Source: Bretschneidera sinensis (Eukaryota > Streptophyta > Magnoliopsida > Brassicales > Akaniaceae). From it: 64,000 nucleotides of DNA. Positions 53,851-64,000 of the stretch are shown piece by piece. The notes under the pieces are model-generated. The model saw only the letters and a list, made by a program, of their open reading frames with translations. It had not been told where the DNA came from and made no database searches. The stretch spans positions 80,492,320-80,556,319 of the forward strand of contig CM043702.1 in NCBI GenBank assembly GCA_023935145.1, in the 5' to 3' direction. A program made the translations under genes and the position numbers. Each line of letters begins with the position of its first letter. The first letter of the stretch is position 1.

Positions 53851-54425
53851 TTAGTGCACTTGATGATTTTATTTCTTTTATTATTTTTTTTTCATGTCTT
53901 GAACACTCTAACTCTTACAAGTACATTTTAATTTAGTTTCTTTTCTCATGCATTAACACTCACTTTTGGATATTATTTTTGAGTGTATGCTTTGGCTCGA
54001 GGGGGGCTTTTTAATGTTATGTAATGCTTATCTTTATTTTTTTTTCTCCCTTATATCATATGAATGGTTCTTATGGACACATCTATTTAAGGAGAGCATC
54101 CCTCTTTTTTCCCTTTTGTTATGTTGACAAAAAGAATGAGAAGTATCATAGTTAGTATACAGTATCTAAAGTTGTTATCTAAGTTTTTATGTTCTTGATA
54201 AGTAGATTTTGGATTGTGGAATGATTGGTAATATATAAAATAGATTGATTGTGATAATTACTTATTTGAATTCTTAGTTGGGTTTGGAATATAAATTGCC
54301 TTGATTTGCAGGAAGTTTTTATTCAAAATACAAAGAAAACTATGTCAAATTTTTTCTAAAAATACAACACATAGATTTTGCAAATCAATTTTTAAATTTT
54401 TGTCATCATAAAAAAAAGGAGAGAT
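53851..54425 (+). other. C 3' untranslated region and polypurine tract
   Basis: T-rich non-coding sequence. CGAGGGGGGCTTTT at 53998 is a possible internal purine tract. TCATCATAAAAAAAAGGAGAGAT at 54404-54425 directly before the LTR is the main one. Confidence 0.65.
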
Positions 54426-55600
54426 TGTTGACCCCGTATTGATTTTGATAATTACAAAACTTAATTATTGAGCTAATCATATTTTATCTAAGCTAGCTCT
54501 AAGTTAAGGTGCAAGAAGCACACGCAAAATGCAAGGAGTGCACATGGAAATCCATGAATCCTAGAAGATCACTCAGAGAAGAAGTCGAAGAAGTTTAGAT
54601 ATATTTGAGGATCATTTATTAGTTAGGTATTCTTGTTCTTTCTCTCTCAACTCTTAGCTCTAGTATGGCTAAAAATATTTTCTATAAAATGTCTTACTTA
54701 AAAACTGATTCAATGATTAAAAATTGTTATATGCTTTTCAAGTAAAATTGAGAATTTGGGTAGCCATAGTCGACTGGGTTGGTACTACAGTTGACTAGAG
54801 TCTCAAGCCTCTTTAGCTCTTACTTTTAGAGACAAAAGGTAATCGACTATAAGATTCTAAAGTTGACTGTAGGATAGTCAGAGACTTTTCACATCGACTA
54901 GAAGAATCTCATAGTCGACTAAAACCTTGAATTTTGCCTCACTAATCAAAAATTCAAAAATACAATTGACTAAGAGTCATAGTCGACTATACTATCATAA
55001 ATAATGGCTAGTTTTCAAAAATTGAGGCGAATGTCAAAGCATTTAGTGCACCAAATGAACATTTAATGTCTCTAACGACTAGTAGGAGTTAGAATTATAA
55101 ATATCCATCATCAATAATTATTTAAAATTTACTAGAACATTCAAGAGCTCATTAATTGATTCATGAAGTTTTCAAAAATCTAAAATTCAACTATTCTGAA
55201 GCCAAGAGCTTGTGAGAGGGAAAATTCTAAGCTGTAATCATTTATTAAGATCTCTCTCTTTATGTACCCAAAATATCTTTCATTCTCTAAGTTGTAAAAG
55301 AGTTGGTGTAACTCTTTGAATGATTTGTTTAAGTTTTTACGTGTTAAACCCTTGGTAAAATATTTCTTGTAAAGAAATTTTCTTGTAAGGGTTTGAAAAA
55401 CATCTTGAAGTTGCTTATTGTGTTCTTTTCTTCGATTAAAGAATAGAACTCTTAAGAAGATCTCTTGAAGAGTTGACTAGGCACAAGGAGTGATCGAACC
55501 ACCATTAATCAAGTTTACCTGCTTGCTTAATTGGCGTTTAATTTTTAATTATTTGAAAAGGGTTTTGAAACCCAATTCACCCTCTCTTTGGTTGCCTTAA
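54426..55600 (+). repeat. C 3' LTR (about 1.17 kb)
   Basis: It starts TGTTGACCCCGTATTG after the purine tract. The inner part has the GGTTTTGAAACCCAATTCACCCTC phrase near 55560, common near the end of SIRE-type LTRs. The exact 3' end is uncertain: ...CCTTAATCA at about 55594-55602 is the best CA end before the opposite-strand gag of H. Confidence 0.7.
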
Positions 55601-56451
55601 TCAAAAGTTTCCATAGGAAATCCAAATAGTTTCTCTTGATAGGGAGACAACAAGTTTTTCATCACAGTGCGGACTTGATCCTTCTCAATAGACCTAGTAG
55701 CCATCTTCACTGCCTTGGATCTCCAATGAGAGATGAACTCAAAAAAGGTCTTACTATGATTTTTCTTTGTAGTCTCTTGATCTCGGATGTTGACATCCAA
55801 CTAGGTATTGTAGGCATACTAGGCCACAAAGGCTTGGACCATGTAATCTTATTCCTTTATAGTGGTAGGATCTAGAGTATAGTACCACGTTAAAGCGGTA
55901 CCGATGAGAGAGTAAGGGAAGTAAGTAGTCAACTGGTCATTGCTTAGTCCATAGAGCCTTAGTAGCCCAACATAGTGCTTCAAATGGGCTTTAGAAACTC
56001 TAGTTCCATCAAATTGTTCCATATCTAGCATCTTGAATTTTGGTGGAAAGCTCAACTTAGATTGGAGGGAGAGGCCCTCAATGTCAAACAGATAGCCATC
56101 AAAACCTTAGGTTTTCCTCAGAGCCATTTGCATCTTCTCAAACTTGTCACTGATAATCTTCACCTCTTAGTTCACAACTTTCTTCTCAATCTCCTTGGGA
56201 TACTCTTCTTCATTATAATGGTCTCAATCATCTCCATCAGATTCAATAGCTTCATTCTTAGTTATTCTCACCTCTAGGTTGGTAATACGATTGGGCATGT
56301 CAACAGCTAAGGCGATTATGAGATTTCCATTCTCCATGTTGCTACCCTCTAACATTGTCTCTGATTCAATGACTGAAATGCTCTTTTCTTTTGAGCTTGA
56401 TTCTAAAATAGTAACCTCTTTCTTAATGTTCCACTGTGATCTCAATGCCAA
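55597..56451 (-). pseudogene. H gag
   Basis: Read on minus: a charged N-terminal stretch (56224-56451), then FPPKFKMLDMEQFDGTRVSKAHLKHYV and DQLTTYFPYSLIGTALTWYYTLD (55849-56055), then SKTFFEFISHWRSKAVKM and MKNLLSPYQEKLFGF (55597-55800). These are the consecutive blocks of Tat/Ogre gag (F-x-x-P-x-F-x-x-Y-D-G-x...H-L; F-x-x-S-L-x-G-x-A-L-x-W-Y). Two breaks divide it. The C-terminal half with any zinc knuckle is lost. Confidence 0.8.
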
Positions 56452-57616
56452 GAAATTGACGTACTATAGGACTTTGAACCTATATTGGACTTTGATTACC
56501 AAAACAAAAGAGAAATCCCATTTTAAAATTTAAGTTCAACATCTTTCTTGATTGCCATGCTTTCCTATCCTTAGTATTACTTTGACCATATTGTTCGGCC
56601 TAGATTTTTAAATTGAATTTTTGAAAGCCCATCAAACAGGTCAAAGTGAACTTGAGGTAGGTGTATCTTAGCCCAAATGTTAGAAACAAAATTATGCAAT
56701 GCAAGAATTTTTTGATTGATAAGCCTAATTTAAATCTTGTAAGTCAAAATTTTGTGATTTCAACACATCGTCACATTCCCTTTTCTCAAAGTTAAATAGT
56801 GTTGCACTGAAATCAATATCCATTCCACAAGAATTTGGCCTAAAGTGAATTAAGTTAAATTTAAAAGGCCCAATTAAATAAGTTTAAATATGGTAAAATT
56901 TAAACCCTTTTAAGTGGATCCTTTTCCACTTGATCCCTAGGGTTTTACTATGTTTAACAAAACTTGCTTGTGTATGGGTCTTTAGGATTTAAACCCAATT
57001 AATTTGAAGCCAAAATTCTATGGATTATCTATTGGTGTACATTAGACATTATTTATCTACGATAAAATTTCATCAACTAAAGGCTAAATTTTATCTTGGA
57101 CTTGTCTAAATTTAATTTGAGCTTAATCAAACAAATTTTTTAAAATAAAAATTAACATACAACATGTTATCAAACAACCAATTTTAGCTTTTTGTGTGTT
57201 AGGTAAGATTAAGCATATCCATCAAGCACATAAAAGGAAGTAAAGGGGCCTTGTCCTATAAGGTTGATTCTAGGGTTTATCTAATTCGTATGTTCAATCT
57301 TATTTCTTTGGATAAACTTGATACCCCGGGACTAAAAGGATGCCCTTATGCTCCTCAAGTGGTTGAATGAGTGAACCATAAGAGTACAAATGCTACGACA
57401 AACCTTCGTTACCTTGATATGACTTAGTGAATCACGTCACACACTAAGGGTTAGCGAAAGTAGATAAAGGTCACATCAAGATACCAAGTGGGTAACGGGC
57501 ACCCGACCTTCTTTGCCTAAGCAAGACAATGATAAGTGCAAGTGTGCAAGTGAAGTATAGAATAAATAAGTCTAAGTTCATTTTAAATATTATTTGAAGA
57601 ACATATTGAGGTTCAG
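56452..57616 (-). other. H leader
   Basis: About 1.16 kb of non-coding sequence between primer site and gag. It contains no long frame. Long leaders are usual in Tat/Ogre elements. Confidence 0.55.
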
Positions 57617-57637
57617 TCTCCCTAGTGGAGTTGCCAA
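57617..57637 (-). promoter_or_regulatory. H primer-binding site (Arg-tRNA type)
   Basis: The minus strand reads TTGGCAACTCCACTAGGGA, close to TTGGCGACTCCACTGGGGA, the primer site used in Tat/Ogre-type elements. This fixes the orientation and the LTR end. Confidence 0.75.
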
Positions 57638-57639
57638 CT

Positions 57640-59613
57640 ATAGATACCACTCCTTTCTGTCGATACCCCACGACTTCGGGCTTAATACCCAAGGTTATTC
57701 CCTTCAAGAAAGGATGAATACGCAAGGTTTTGGATCAAAGTGTGTTGACATATGGAAAGAATGATACCTATTAGGCCCAACACAGTCCCTTTATATGTCG
57801 TAAGGGGGGCTCCCATGATAGGCGCGCTTTAAAGTGTTGTGACTTACTAGTTGCTTCACTATTATATGGCGTTTGACTTAATTAAGGGACATTTTTCGAG
57901 GAATGTGTTATCCAAGCACAAACCAAAGGCAATGGGTAAGTTGGAGTCCCCATTTGACCTTAAAGGGGGTCAAAATCTCTTAGCATTGGTGAGAGATTCG
58001 AGATAGATTGGGGTAACAGAGAAGAAGGAATCAAAGTTCCCTTCTCACCTAGGTCGAAACCGAACTCTTGTATTCTTGGGAAAACATTTAGTAATTAACA
58101 AAAACTATTTATTCTACACATTATCATTCAAACATTCTATAATAGTTTATATTAAAAAAAAAACTGGCAAAACATCGATTTATAGCAAACAAGAGATAAG
58201 CATGCATGAGAATTAAATTAGTAATGTAAATAATCAAAGAGAAAAATTCAAACAGTAATTTAACTGAAAAAAAGGAGAAAACTCATTAGTGCAGTAGGGA
58301 AACAAACACTAAAATTAGAAATACGAGGCAAAACACAAAACAGGAAAAATATGTGTAAGACCAACTGTTAGGATCTAGATAGGATCTAAATCCATGCTCC
58401 ATAGGGTTGGCCAGCCCCAGTAAAGAACCAACCAGTCCCCTCTAGTACTGACTAAAGTAATTTTGAGTTTTCTAAAGAAAACTCATTTTTCAGTCAATTT
58501 CGATGTGATTTCAGTGAAATAAAAATCATGCAAAACCTAATCTAAATGACATATTGATATGCAGACATCCTCACTAGTTATTTCTAAGTAATAAATTATT
58601 TAATTAATTAATTAGATGCAAATAAAAAGGAAATCTTAATCTATATGACGTATGTAAATCATAGGCAAACCTAAGGCATGTTTTCATGTGGAATGCAAAG
58701 CTAAATTAAATCATGGAGTTTCAAAATATTCAATCATCTTTCTATAGGAAAATTAAATTGCGAAGGAATAAATTACTAACCTTTTGACGATGAACGATTT
58801 GGTCTATTTATGTTTGTAAGAAGAGATTAACGATGAGTTAATACCAAAATGATTGTTGAATTTTCGCATGTGGTGTGGATGCACTCAGAGATTGATTATT
58901 GTATGTAGCGGATGAATAGAAGTAGAATATTGATTTTAGAACTTAATTGATCATGAAAATTGGTTTAGGGTTTGTAAGTTTGTAAGAGAAATTGGTTTTC
59001 TGTTTGTAAGGATTTTGTGATGGCTAGGGTTTTTGAAAGATTTAGTAGAGATTTTGGGTTATGGATAAAGTTAGAATTTAGGTATGATAGGAATTTTTCT
59101 AGAATTTTATATAGAAATTTCAATGTGTCTGGTTGTGGGTTAAAGAGGGTATATATAAGAGTTTAGGGAACTAGCGTTTTAACTAACAAGCAGTCAGGAT
59201 GTGTCAGATTTAATCTGATGGCCATCAAGGCTACTTGTGGAGGTGGGAAAACTAGCGTTCCATGTTTGTTTTAGGGTTTGTGGCAACTATAGTTGGCTTC
59301 TAGAAGGTTCGGAGGCGAAAAGGAAAAAGTTGAAGTGAAACAATGGATCAGCCTCGAGACCTGACTGGTCGGCCCAATGGCCCGGACTGACCAGCTGGGT
59401 TTTGGTCCCCTAGTCTATATTTTTTCATTTCTCACTCCATCTCGCTTCATTTTGACTCAGATTGATTTCGTTCAAGTTTATTATATCAATTTTTGTCCAA
59501 AATTAATTTTCTATTGTGCATTTATCCACTTTTAATTCCTTCGAACTAAAATTTCATCATTGGGATCCACACGTGGTTCGTTCTAATAATTAGATTGAAA
59601 TTGGGTGTCTAAA
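57640..59613 (-). repeat. H 5' LTR (about 1.97 kb)
   Basis: In minus orientation it starts TTTAGACACCCAATTTC (a mutated TGTAGACACCC) and ends just before the primer site. A TATA box (TATATATA) lies at about 59150-59158. Only one copy is present, so limits come from the primer site and from the resumption of copia I. Confidence 0.6.
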
Positions 59614-59615
59614 TC

Positions 59616-59874
59616 GAAGCATCCTATATTTTGGAAATAAAGGTCCATAAAGATAAATTGAGAGGGATTCTTGGCTTGTCACAAGCTAAATACGTAGACA
59701 AAATGTTGAAAAGGTTGAACATGGAAACTCAAAGAAAGGATTGTTACCTTTCTAACATGGAGTACATCTCGAAAATTTCCTAAAGACACTTAAGGTGAGA
59801 GATGACATGAGTCACATACCTTATGCTTCGACTATTGGAAGTCTAATGCTTGATATGTAATGTACTAGACCTGA
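59616..59874 (+). pseudogene. Copia fragment I: RT C-terminus
   Basis: EASYILEIKVHKDKLRGILGLSQAKYVDKMLKRLNME, then YISKIS and, after shifts, MSHIPYASTIGSLM and CTRPDV. These are consecutive blocks at the RT/RNase H border of copia elements (related to A3 at 36100-36260). It is cut on the left by the H LTR and on the right by the B2 LTR, so it is the oldest layer here. Confidence 0.75.
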
Positions 59875-60745
59875 TGTTGGAAATCACCTTAACAAGATGC
59901 CCAGGTGGTGATCTTCCAAACACCCAAGTCTAGAATGACTTGTACAAAAAGATATAGCAATCAAAGCAAGAATGAAAAGAACACAAGCGATTTGTTATCG
60001 AGGTTTGGAAATAGCCTACGTCCCCGTGAGTTCACCTGAACTCTCTGCACTAATCAATGGTTCTTTTACAATCACAGCAACCCCTCTCCAAGAAGCTCAA
60101 GTTCTTGAAGAAACAAAGAAGAGAAGAAAGGAAGAGGATAAGAACTATTACAATGCTATCTATTTAATCTATACTCATCTCCACTTTACAACCAGCCTCT
60201 CTACAATGAGTACCTCTTGTGTTTTGTGTCTTTCCACTCTCTCAAAATTCTCTCTTGTATATCTTGTATTGCTTTGTCACAATTGATCTCTCTTAGAATG
60301 AAGCTAGGTGACCCTTTATATAGTGCACCAACTTCTTGTCCAATCTTGAGTGTGATTCTCCACCCTTAGATCTTGATGACCAATCAACCGTAGCCTTTGA
60401 TTATTCCTTAGTCAAGCTGTGCGTTTTGGACATGTCTCACGAACCATGGAAGAGGTTTACACATGTGCGCATCAGTGTACCTAGCGCCACGGCCTAGAAC
60501 AGGGGGTGCCGCAGCCTAGGGCAGAGCACACACTCCTCAGCTTCTGGGCGACGCAGCCTTGGGGAGGGGGCGCCGCGGCCTGGCCTTCCTCCCGCACCTC
60601 CCACCTTCTGGGCGCCATGGCCTGGGAAGAGTAGGACCGCGGCCTGACCTAATGCACACACCTTTTTGCTGCTTTGTGCTGAGGCTTCAAGGACAAGTGC
60701 TTGAACCTCTTCCAACCTTGTTTAAACCTTAGACAAACTCCAACA
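59875..60745 (-). repeat. B2 3' LTR (871 bp)
   Basis: Bounded by TGTTGGAAATCACC and AAACTCCAACA on plus. It aligns with B1 31668-32570 in reverse, including the GC-rich block (about 60480-60655) and the TATA region (TTTATATAG at 60317-60325). Confidence 0.9.
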
Positions 60746-61268
60746 ATCTTTACCTTTGTCTAAGCGATTTAACCCGAACTATTGTACAGAGAACTCAGGA
60801 TCCAAACTCATCTTGAGTCATCAATCAACCGACTCTAATACTAAGTAGTTCAGGGCAATGATTGAACTTACTTAGAGGTAGAACCTTGGTGCCTAAATTT
60901 GTAGGATTTTCCTCCATGGCTACCTTATCCACATGAATGCATCCTTCCATAACATTATCCCGAATGAAATGATACCGAACATCCATGTGCTTTGTCCTCT
61001 CATGGAACACCAGATTCTTACACAAGTGGAATGCACTTTGGCTATCCGAAGACACCACCACCTGCTCTTTTAGGACCATCCACTCATCCAACAACCCTTT
61101 GCACCACATAGCCTCCTTTATAGCTTCCGAAGCCACTATGTATTCTGCCTCCGTTGTTAAGAGTGCTACCACCGGCTGCCTCTGAGCCTTCCATTACCTC
61201 AGCAACCACTTCATCCCAAGCCAAAGCTCTTTTCTGGGATTACTCACACATCTGCTGAGAACACCCAT
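60746..61268 (-). pseudogene. B2 RNase H
   Basis: Minus-strand [58 protein letters not shown] and [16 protein letters not shown] (60825-61172) match B1 RNase H closely; the last Asp of N-P-A-D is Asn. At about 61183 it joins sequence equal to B1 31000-31080, so about 150 bp present in B1 (31080-31230) are deleted. The 60746-60824 part is the spacer and polypurine region. Confidence 0.85.
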
Positions 61269-61490
61269 TGTGAGGCAGCGTACGTGGTGAAGAAGAAAAT
61301 TCGCAGATCAAAACTCGTTGATTCATAAAGAATACCGAGAAATTGATTAAGGATTGAGAAAACTCAATTAGAATTAATCATCCAAATTGTCTAGCCATCA
61401 AGCGGCGTTACAAGTATTATAAAGAAAAACCCTAAATGCATAAAAATTGCATAAGAGAATCATAAACTATCGAAAAATTGCACAACTACA
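61269..61490 (-). repeat. E 3' LTR (222 bp)
   Basis: On plus, TGTGAGGCAGCG...CACAACTACA. In minus orientation GGCCCAAAAGACCC precedes it as purine-rich primer, and TCTTTATAATAC (about 61413-61424) is a TATA-like site. The host flank is CACCCAT; the other target copy is beyond the window. Confidence 0.7.
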
Positions 61491-62523
61491 GGGTCTTTTG
61501 GGCCTTCGGGTGCTCTATTTGGGCTAAGAAATCCCACTCCTGTTGTACTGCATCATAATCTCCTGGGTGGAAAAGATTTGTCCTCGAATCAGAAACCTGC
61601 TCATCATCAGAAGAACTGTCACCAGAGTAGGGAATGTGATGTTTAACATTAAAGACATCAGACGTGTGGATATGACTAGGAAACTGTAAGCGGTAGGTGT
61701 TCGGATTAATCTTCTCGATGATCTCCACCGGGCCTATTTTTTGAGCGGCCAGCTTATTGTATTCATGGGCAGGAAAGCGATCCTTAGTTAAGACATCCCA
61801 GACATAATCCCCGACATTGAGGTCAACAGGTCTACGCTTCTTGTCCGCCTGCATCTTGTATTTTTCAATGGAGGCAATCAATTGCGACTGAGTCTGTTTG
61901 TGAACTTCCTGGAGCTGGGTGATGAAATCTTCTGCTGTCGCATGAGTGCGCACCTGACTTGGTAAAGTGAGGAGATCAAGAGGGCCACGAGGGACCAATC
62001 CATATACTACCTGAAAAGGGCTATAGCCAGTTCTACGATTGACCGCATGGTTGTGAGCAAATTCGGCTTGGGATAGCTTCAGATCCCAGGACTTCACATT
62101 GTCGCCCACCAAACTACGCAATAAATTACCGAGTGAGCGGTTGACCACTTCCGTTTGTCCATCAGTCTGTGGATGGTAAGCACTACTAAAATTGAGGGTA
62201 GTATTAACCAATCGCCAAAGACTCCGCCAAAAATGACTGAGGAATCGAGTATCATGATCAGACACAATGGAGGCAGGCAACCCATGCAAGCGATAAACCT
62301 CCCGAAAATATAACTAAGCAACATAAACAGCGTCGGTGGTACGCTTACAAGCGATGAAGTGAGTCATCTTGGAAAACCGATCGACCACAACAAAGATGGA
62401 ATCACTGCCACACTGTGTGCGCGGAAGACCAAGAACAAAGTCCATACTAACGTCTATCCAAGGTTGGCTAGGTATAGGAAGAGGCATATATAAACCAGAA
62501 TTAATGGATGTACCTTTCGCCAA
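61486..62523 (-). pseudogene. E integrase core and CRM-type C-terminal tail
   Basis: [16 protein letters not shown] (first Asp), SIVSDHDTRFLSHFW (second Asp) and YHPQTDGQTEVVNRSL (Glu) keep the full catalytic triad. A stop at 62314 (A-stop-L-Y-F) and one at 62524 (after CCVC) break the frame. The 267-codon frame 61486-62289 ends with SDVFNVKHHIPY, an acidic SSDDEQ stretch and SRTNLFHPGDYD. This tail replaces a chromodomain in CRM elements and is linked to centromere targeting. Its stop TAG lies inside the LTR. Confidence 0.85.
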
Positions 62524-63239
62524 CTAACAAACACAACAACGAGCAATGAATCTGCCCACTTCCTTTCGCATAATCGGCCAAAAATAAGAAGTAAAAACCA
62601 GATGCAAGGTGCGATCACGGCCGACATGGCCCTCATTGTGCAATTCCTGAATGATCTTCAAACGTAAGTTGCTGTCCGGAATACAAAGTTGGAGGCCATG
62701 GAAAAGGAACCCATTTTGCAACACAAAATTTGTCCTCTCACCATTCTGGATCTTCAATAGAACTGTTGCAAAGAACAGGTCCGTAGTATATAAGTCCAGA
62801 AAAGAATCAAAACTAGGAATTGTGATCCGCATCTCAGCAAGTAGGCTATGACGGCGACTCAGAGCATCAGCCATGCGGTTCAGGGATCCCGCTTTGTGTT
62901 TGAGCACAAAAGTAAATTGCTCCAAGTATGATTGCCAAGAGGCATGACGAGATGAAATTTTGTCCTGACTAGAAAGGTGTCGGAGGGCGTTATGGTCCGT
63001 AAAAAGTAAAAATTCCCACTGAAAGAGATGGTGGCGACAATGCTTCACAGCTTGAACAAGTGCGTAGAATTCAACATCGTATGTACTGAAACAGAGTTTA
63101 GCACCAGAAAGTTTCTCACTGAAGTAGGCGATTGGGTGACCACCTTGGCTGAGAACAGCGCCAATACCAGTTTTGGAAGCATCACAATGAAGTTCAAATG
63201 GCTGTGCAAAATCAGGAAGTACAAGGATTGGTGTTGTGG
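62524..63239 (-). pseudogene. E RNase H and integrase zinc finger
   Basis: The 174-codon frame 62524-63048 has LFTDHNALRHLSSQ and LKHKAGSLNRMADALSRR (RNase H end), then IIQELHNEGHVGRDRT...FWPIMRKEVGRFIARCCVC, an intact H-x3-H and C-x2-C finger. The stretch 63049-63239 holds the start of RNase H in another frame. Confidence 0.85.
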
Positions 63240-64000
63240 TCAGTTTCCGTTTGATCTCTTGAAAGGCAGCCTCGGCATCGGGTGTCCAAGTGAACTTAGA
63301 ACCCTAATGCTGCTGAAGTGAGGGATGAAACGGCGGTAGAATGAGGTGAGACCATGAAAACTCCGCACATCTATAATAGTTTTAGGCTGTGGCCACTGCT
63401 GTATGGCCTTTACTTTGGTATTGTCTACCGCAAGTCCATCCTTGGACACTGTATAACCCAAAAATTGAACGGTATCTGTCATAAAAGCACACTTACTAGT
63501 TGCAGGATAGAATTTTTCCCTACGAAGGACCATCAAAACCTCCCGCAAGTGTTGGAGATGCACCTCTGGATTAGTACTATAAATAAGGATATCATCAAAG
63601 TAAACCACAAGAAATTTACCAATGAAAAGGCGCAGTGCTTGATTCATAACTCACATAAACGTGCTAAGGGCATTAGAGAGGCCAAAAGGCATCACTAGCC
63701 ACTCATACAAACCCTCACAGGTTTTAAATGCTATTTTCCATTCATCACCATGCCGGATTCAAATCTGATGGTATCCACTCTTCAAATCTAACTTGCTGAA
63801 CACCGTTGCACCCCATAATTGATCAAGCAAGTCATCAAAGCGGGGTATAGGAAAGCGATAGCGTACCGTGATCTTGTTAATTGCACGACTATCTACACAT
63901 ATACGCCAAGTGCCATCCTTTTTGGGGGTTAGGAGGGCAGGTACAGCACATGGACTAAGGCTCTCTCGAATGTGACCCTTTGCTAATAACTCCTCGACTT
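63240..64000 (-). pseudogene. E reverse transcriptase, cut by window end
   Basis: FIGKFLVVYFDDILIYSTNPEVHLQHLREVL holds the active-site D-D pair, followed by KCAFMTDTVQFLGYTVSKDGL and FHGLTSFYRRFI. Upstream, RLMPFGL-like sequence precedes a TGA at 63648. The fingers region continues to 64000 with further minus-strand RT similarity (SGYHQI-like near 63760-63790). Confidence 0.85.

Larger units (their letters stand above)
47085..55600 (+). mobile_element. Ty1/copia SIRE-like element C, 5'-truncated
   Basis: Gag, protease, integrase, RT, RNase H, an env-position ORF remnant, a polypurine tract and a 3' LTR follow in order. RT and RNase H blocks (IYVDDIIF, GELDYFIGLQIK, LIGYSNSDFSRCKLDRKSTSGTCYFFG) and the extra ORF after pol point to the SIRE/Maximus branch. 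The 5' LTR and the start of gag are missing; the left edge abuts the truncated A3 LTR. Many stops make it dead. Confidence 0.8.
55597..59613 (-). mobile_element. Ty3/gypsy Tat/Ogre element H, 5' part
   Basis: In minus orientation: LTR (59613-57640), Arg-tRNA-like primer site, leader, gag. Everything after the middle of gag is missing where C's LTR begins. H lies within copia fragment I, which resumes at 59616. Its LTR start is related to the sense-strand fragment at 32635. Confidence 0.7.
59875..61268 (-). mobile_element. Ty1/copia Tork-like element B2, 3' part
   Basis: LTR plus RNase H on the minus strand, the same family as B1. It entered copia I (left flank CCTGA). It is interrupted at 61268 by the CRM-type element E; the rest lies beyond the window. 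Confidence 0.85.
61269..64000 (-). mobile_element. Ty3/gypsy CRM-lineage chromovirus E, 3' part
   Basis: In minus orientation the window has RT (cut by the window end), RNase H, integrase with a CRM-type C-terminal tail, and a short LTR. Sequence similarity of the integrase end (QAEFAHNHAVNRRTGYSPFQVVYG, KDRFPAHEYNKL, SRTNLFHPGDYD) points to the centromeric retrotransposon branch. It has few stops and an intact integrase triad, so it is probably the youngest insertion here. Confidence 0.8.

Noticed and set aside
55636..56533. Several plus-strand frames of 70-84 codons
   Set aside because: They are antisense shadows of the Tat/Ogre gag on the minus strand.
1..64000. A previously undescribed defence, metabolic or signalling gene cluster
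   Set aside because: All substantial coding signals are assigned to known LTR-retrotransposon lineages; no set of intact non-transposon genes exists in the window.
1..64000. DNA transposons, LINEs or Helitrons
   Set aside because: I looked for transposase or endonuclease motifs, terminal inverted repeats outside LTR ends, and 3' hairpin-CTRR ends, and saw none convincing enough to report. Short MITEs in the AT-rich stretches cannot be excluded by eye.

Overview
This window is AT-rich, repeat-dense DNA from a flowering plant nuclear genome. The evidence is that nearly every recognisable coding stretch belongs to a plant LTR-retrotransposon lineage: Athila, Tat/Ogre and chromovirus/CRM among Ty3/gypsy, and Angela-like, Tork-like and SIRE-like among Ty1/copia. 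Primer-binding sites, polypurine tracts, LTRs and some target-site duplications can be read directly. No intact cellular gene, tRNA, rRNA or CRISPR array was found. The only non-transposon coding similarity is a short broken lectin-domain fragment near 1.3-1.66 kb. The species cannot be named from the sequence.

Layout. 1-2.7 kb is low-complexity, mostly unassigned sequence with the lectin fragment and small local repeats. 2.7-4.9 kb holds a decayed + strand Tat/Ogre fragment (element F) with a tandem repeat after its integrase. 5.4-12.3 kb holds Angela-like copia sequence on + (A1): a long leader, broken gag-pol, one 1.76-kb LTR, and then the primer site and leader of a second copy (A2), so one LTR is shared by two internal regions. 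12.3-16.8 kb is a - strand Tat/Ogre element (G) inserted in the A2 leader, with a 54-bp hairpin-bearing minisatellite in its 3' region. 16.8-32.57 kb is a + strand Tork-like copia (B1), split in its protease/integrase region by a complete 11.2-kb Athila element (17546-28731) flanked by a perfect 5-bp duplication.

32.6-33.7 kb is a Tat-type LTR fragment made largely of tandem repeats. 33.7-47.1 kb is a - strand Angela-like copia (A3), split in its reverse transcriptase by a 5.2-kb chromovirus (D, 36303-41498). 47.1-55.6 kb is a 5'-truncated + strand SIRE-like copia (C) with an env-position ORF remnant and its 3' LTR. 55.6-59.6 kb is the 5' part of a - strand Tat/Ogre element (H: LTR, primer site, leader, gag). 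59.6-59.9 kb is a scrap of a + strand copia (I). 59.9-61.3 kb is the 3' end of a second Tork-like copia (B2, -), interrupted from 61269 to the window end by a CRM-lineage element (E, -), the best preserved element here.

History. The nesting gives relative ages: B1 is older than Athila, A3 is older than D, A1/A2 is older than G, I is older than H and B2, and B2 is older than E. Most elements are dead: premature stops (many readable as CAG to TAG), frameshifts, lost integrase catalytic residues and an RNase H deletion in Athila. I found no convincing new biological system. The most interesting signals are the hairpin minisatellite, three leader motifs that differ between copies but match within a copy, the repeat-bearing third ORF of Athila, and a CRM-type pol ORF that ends inside its own LTR.
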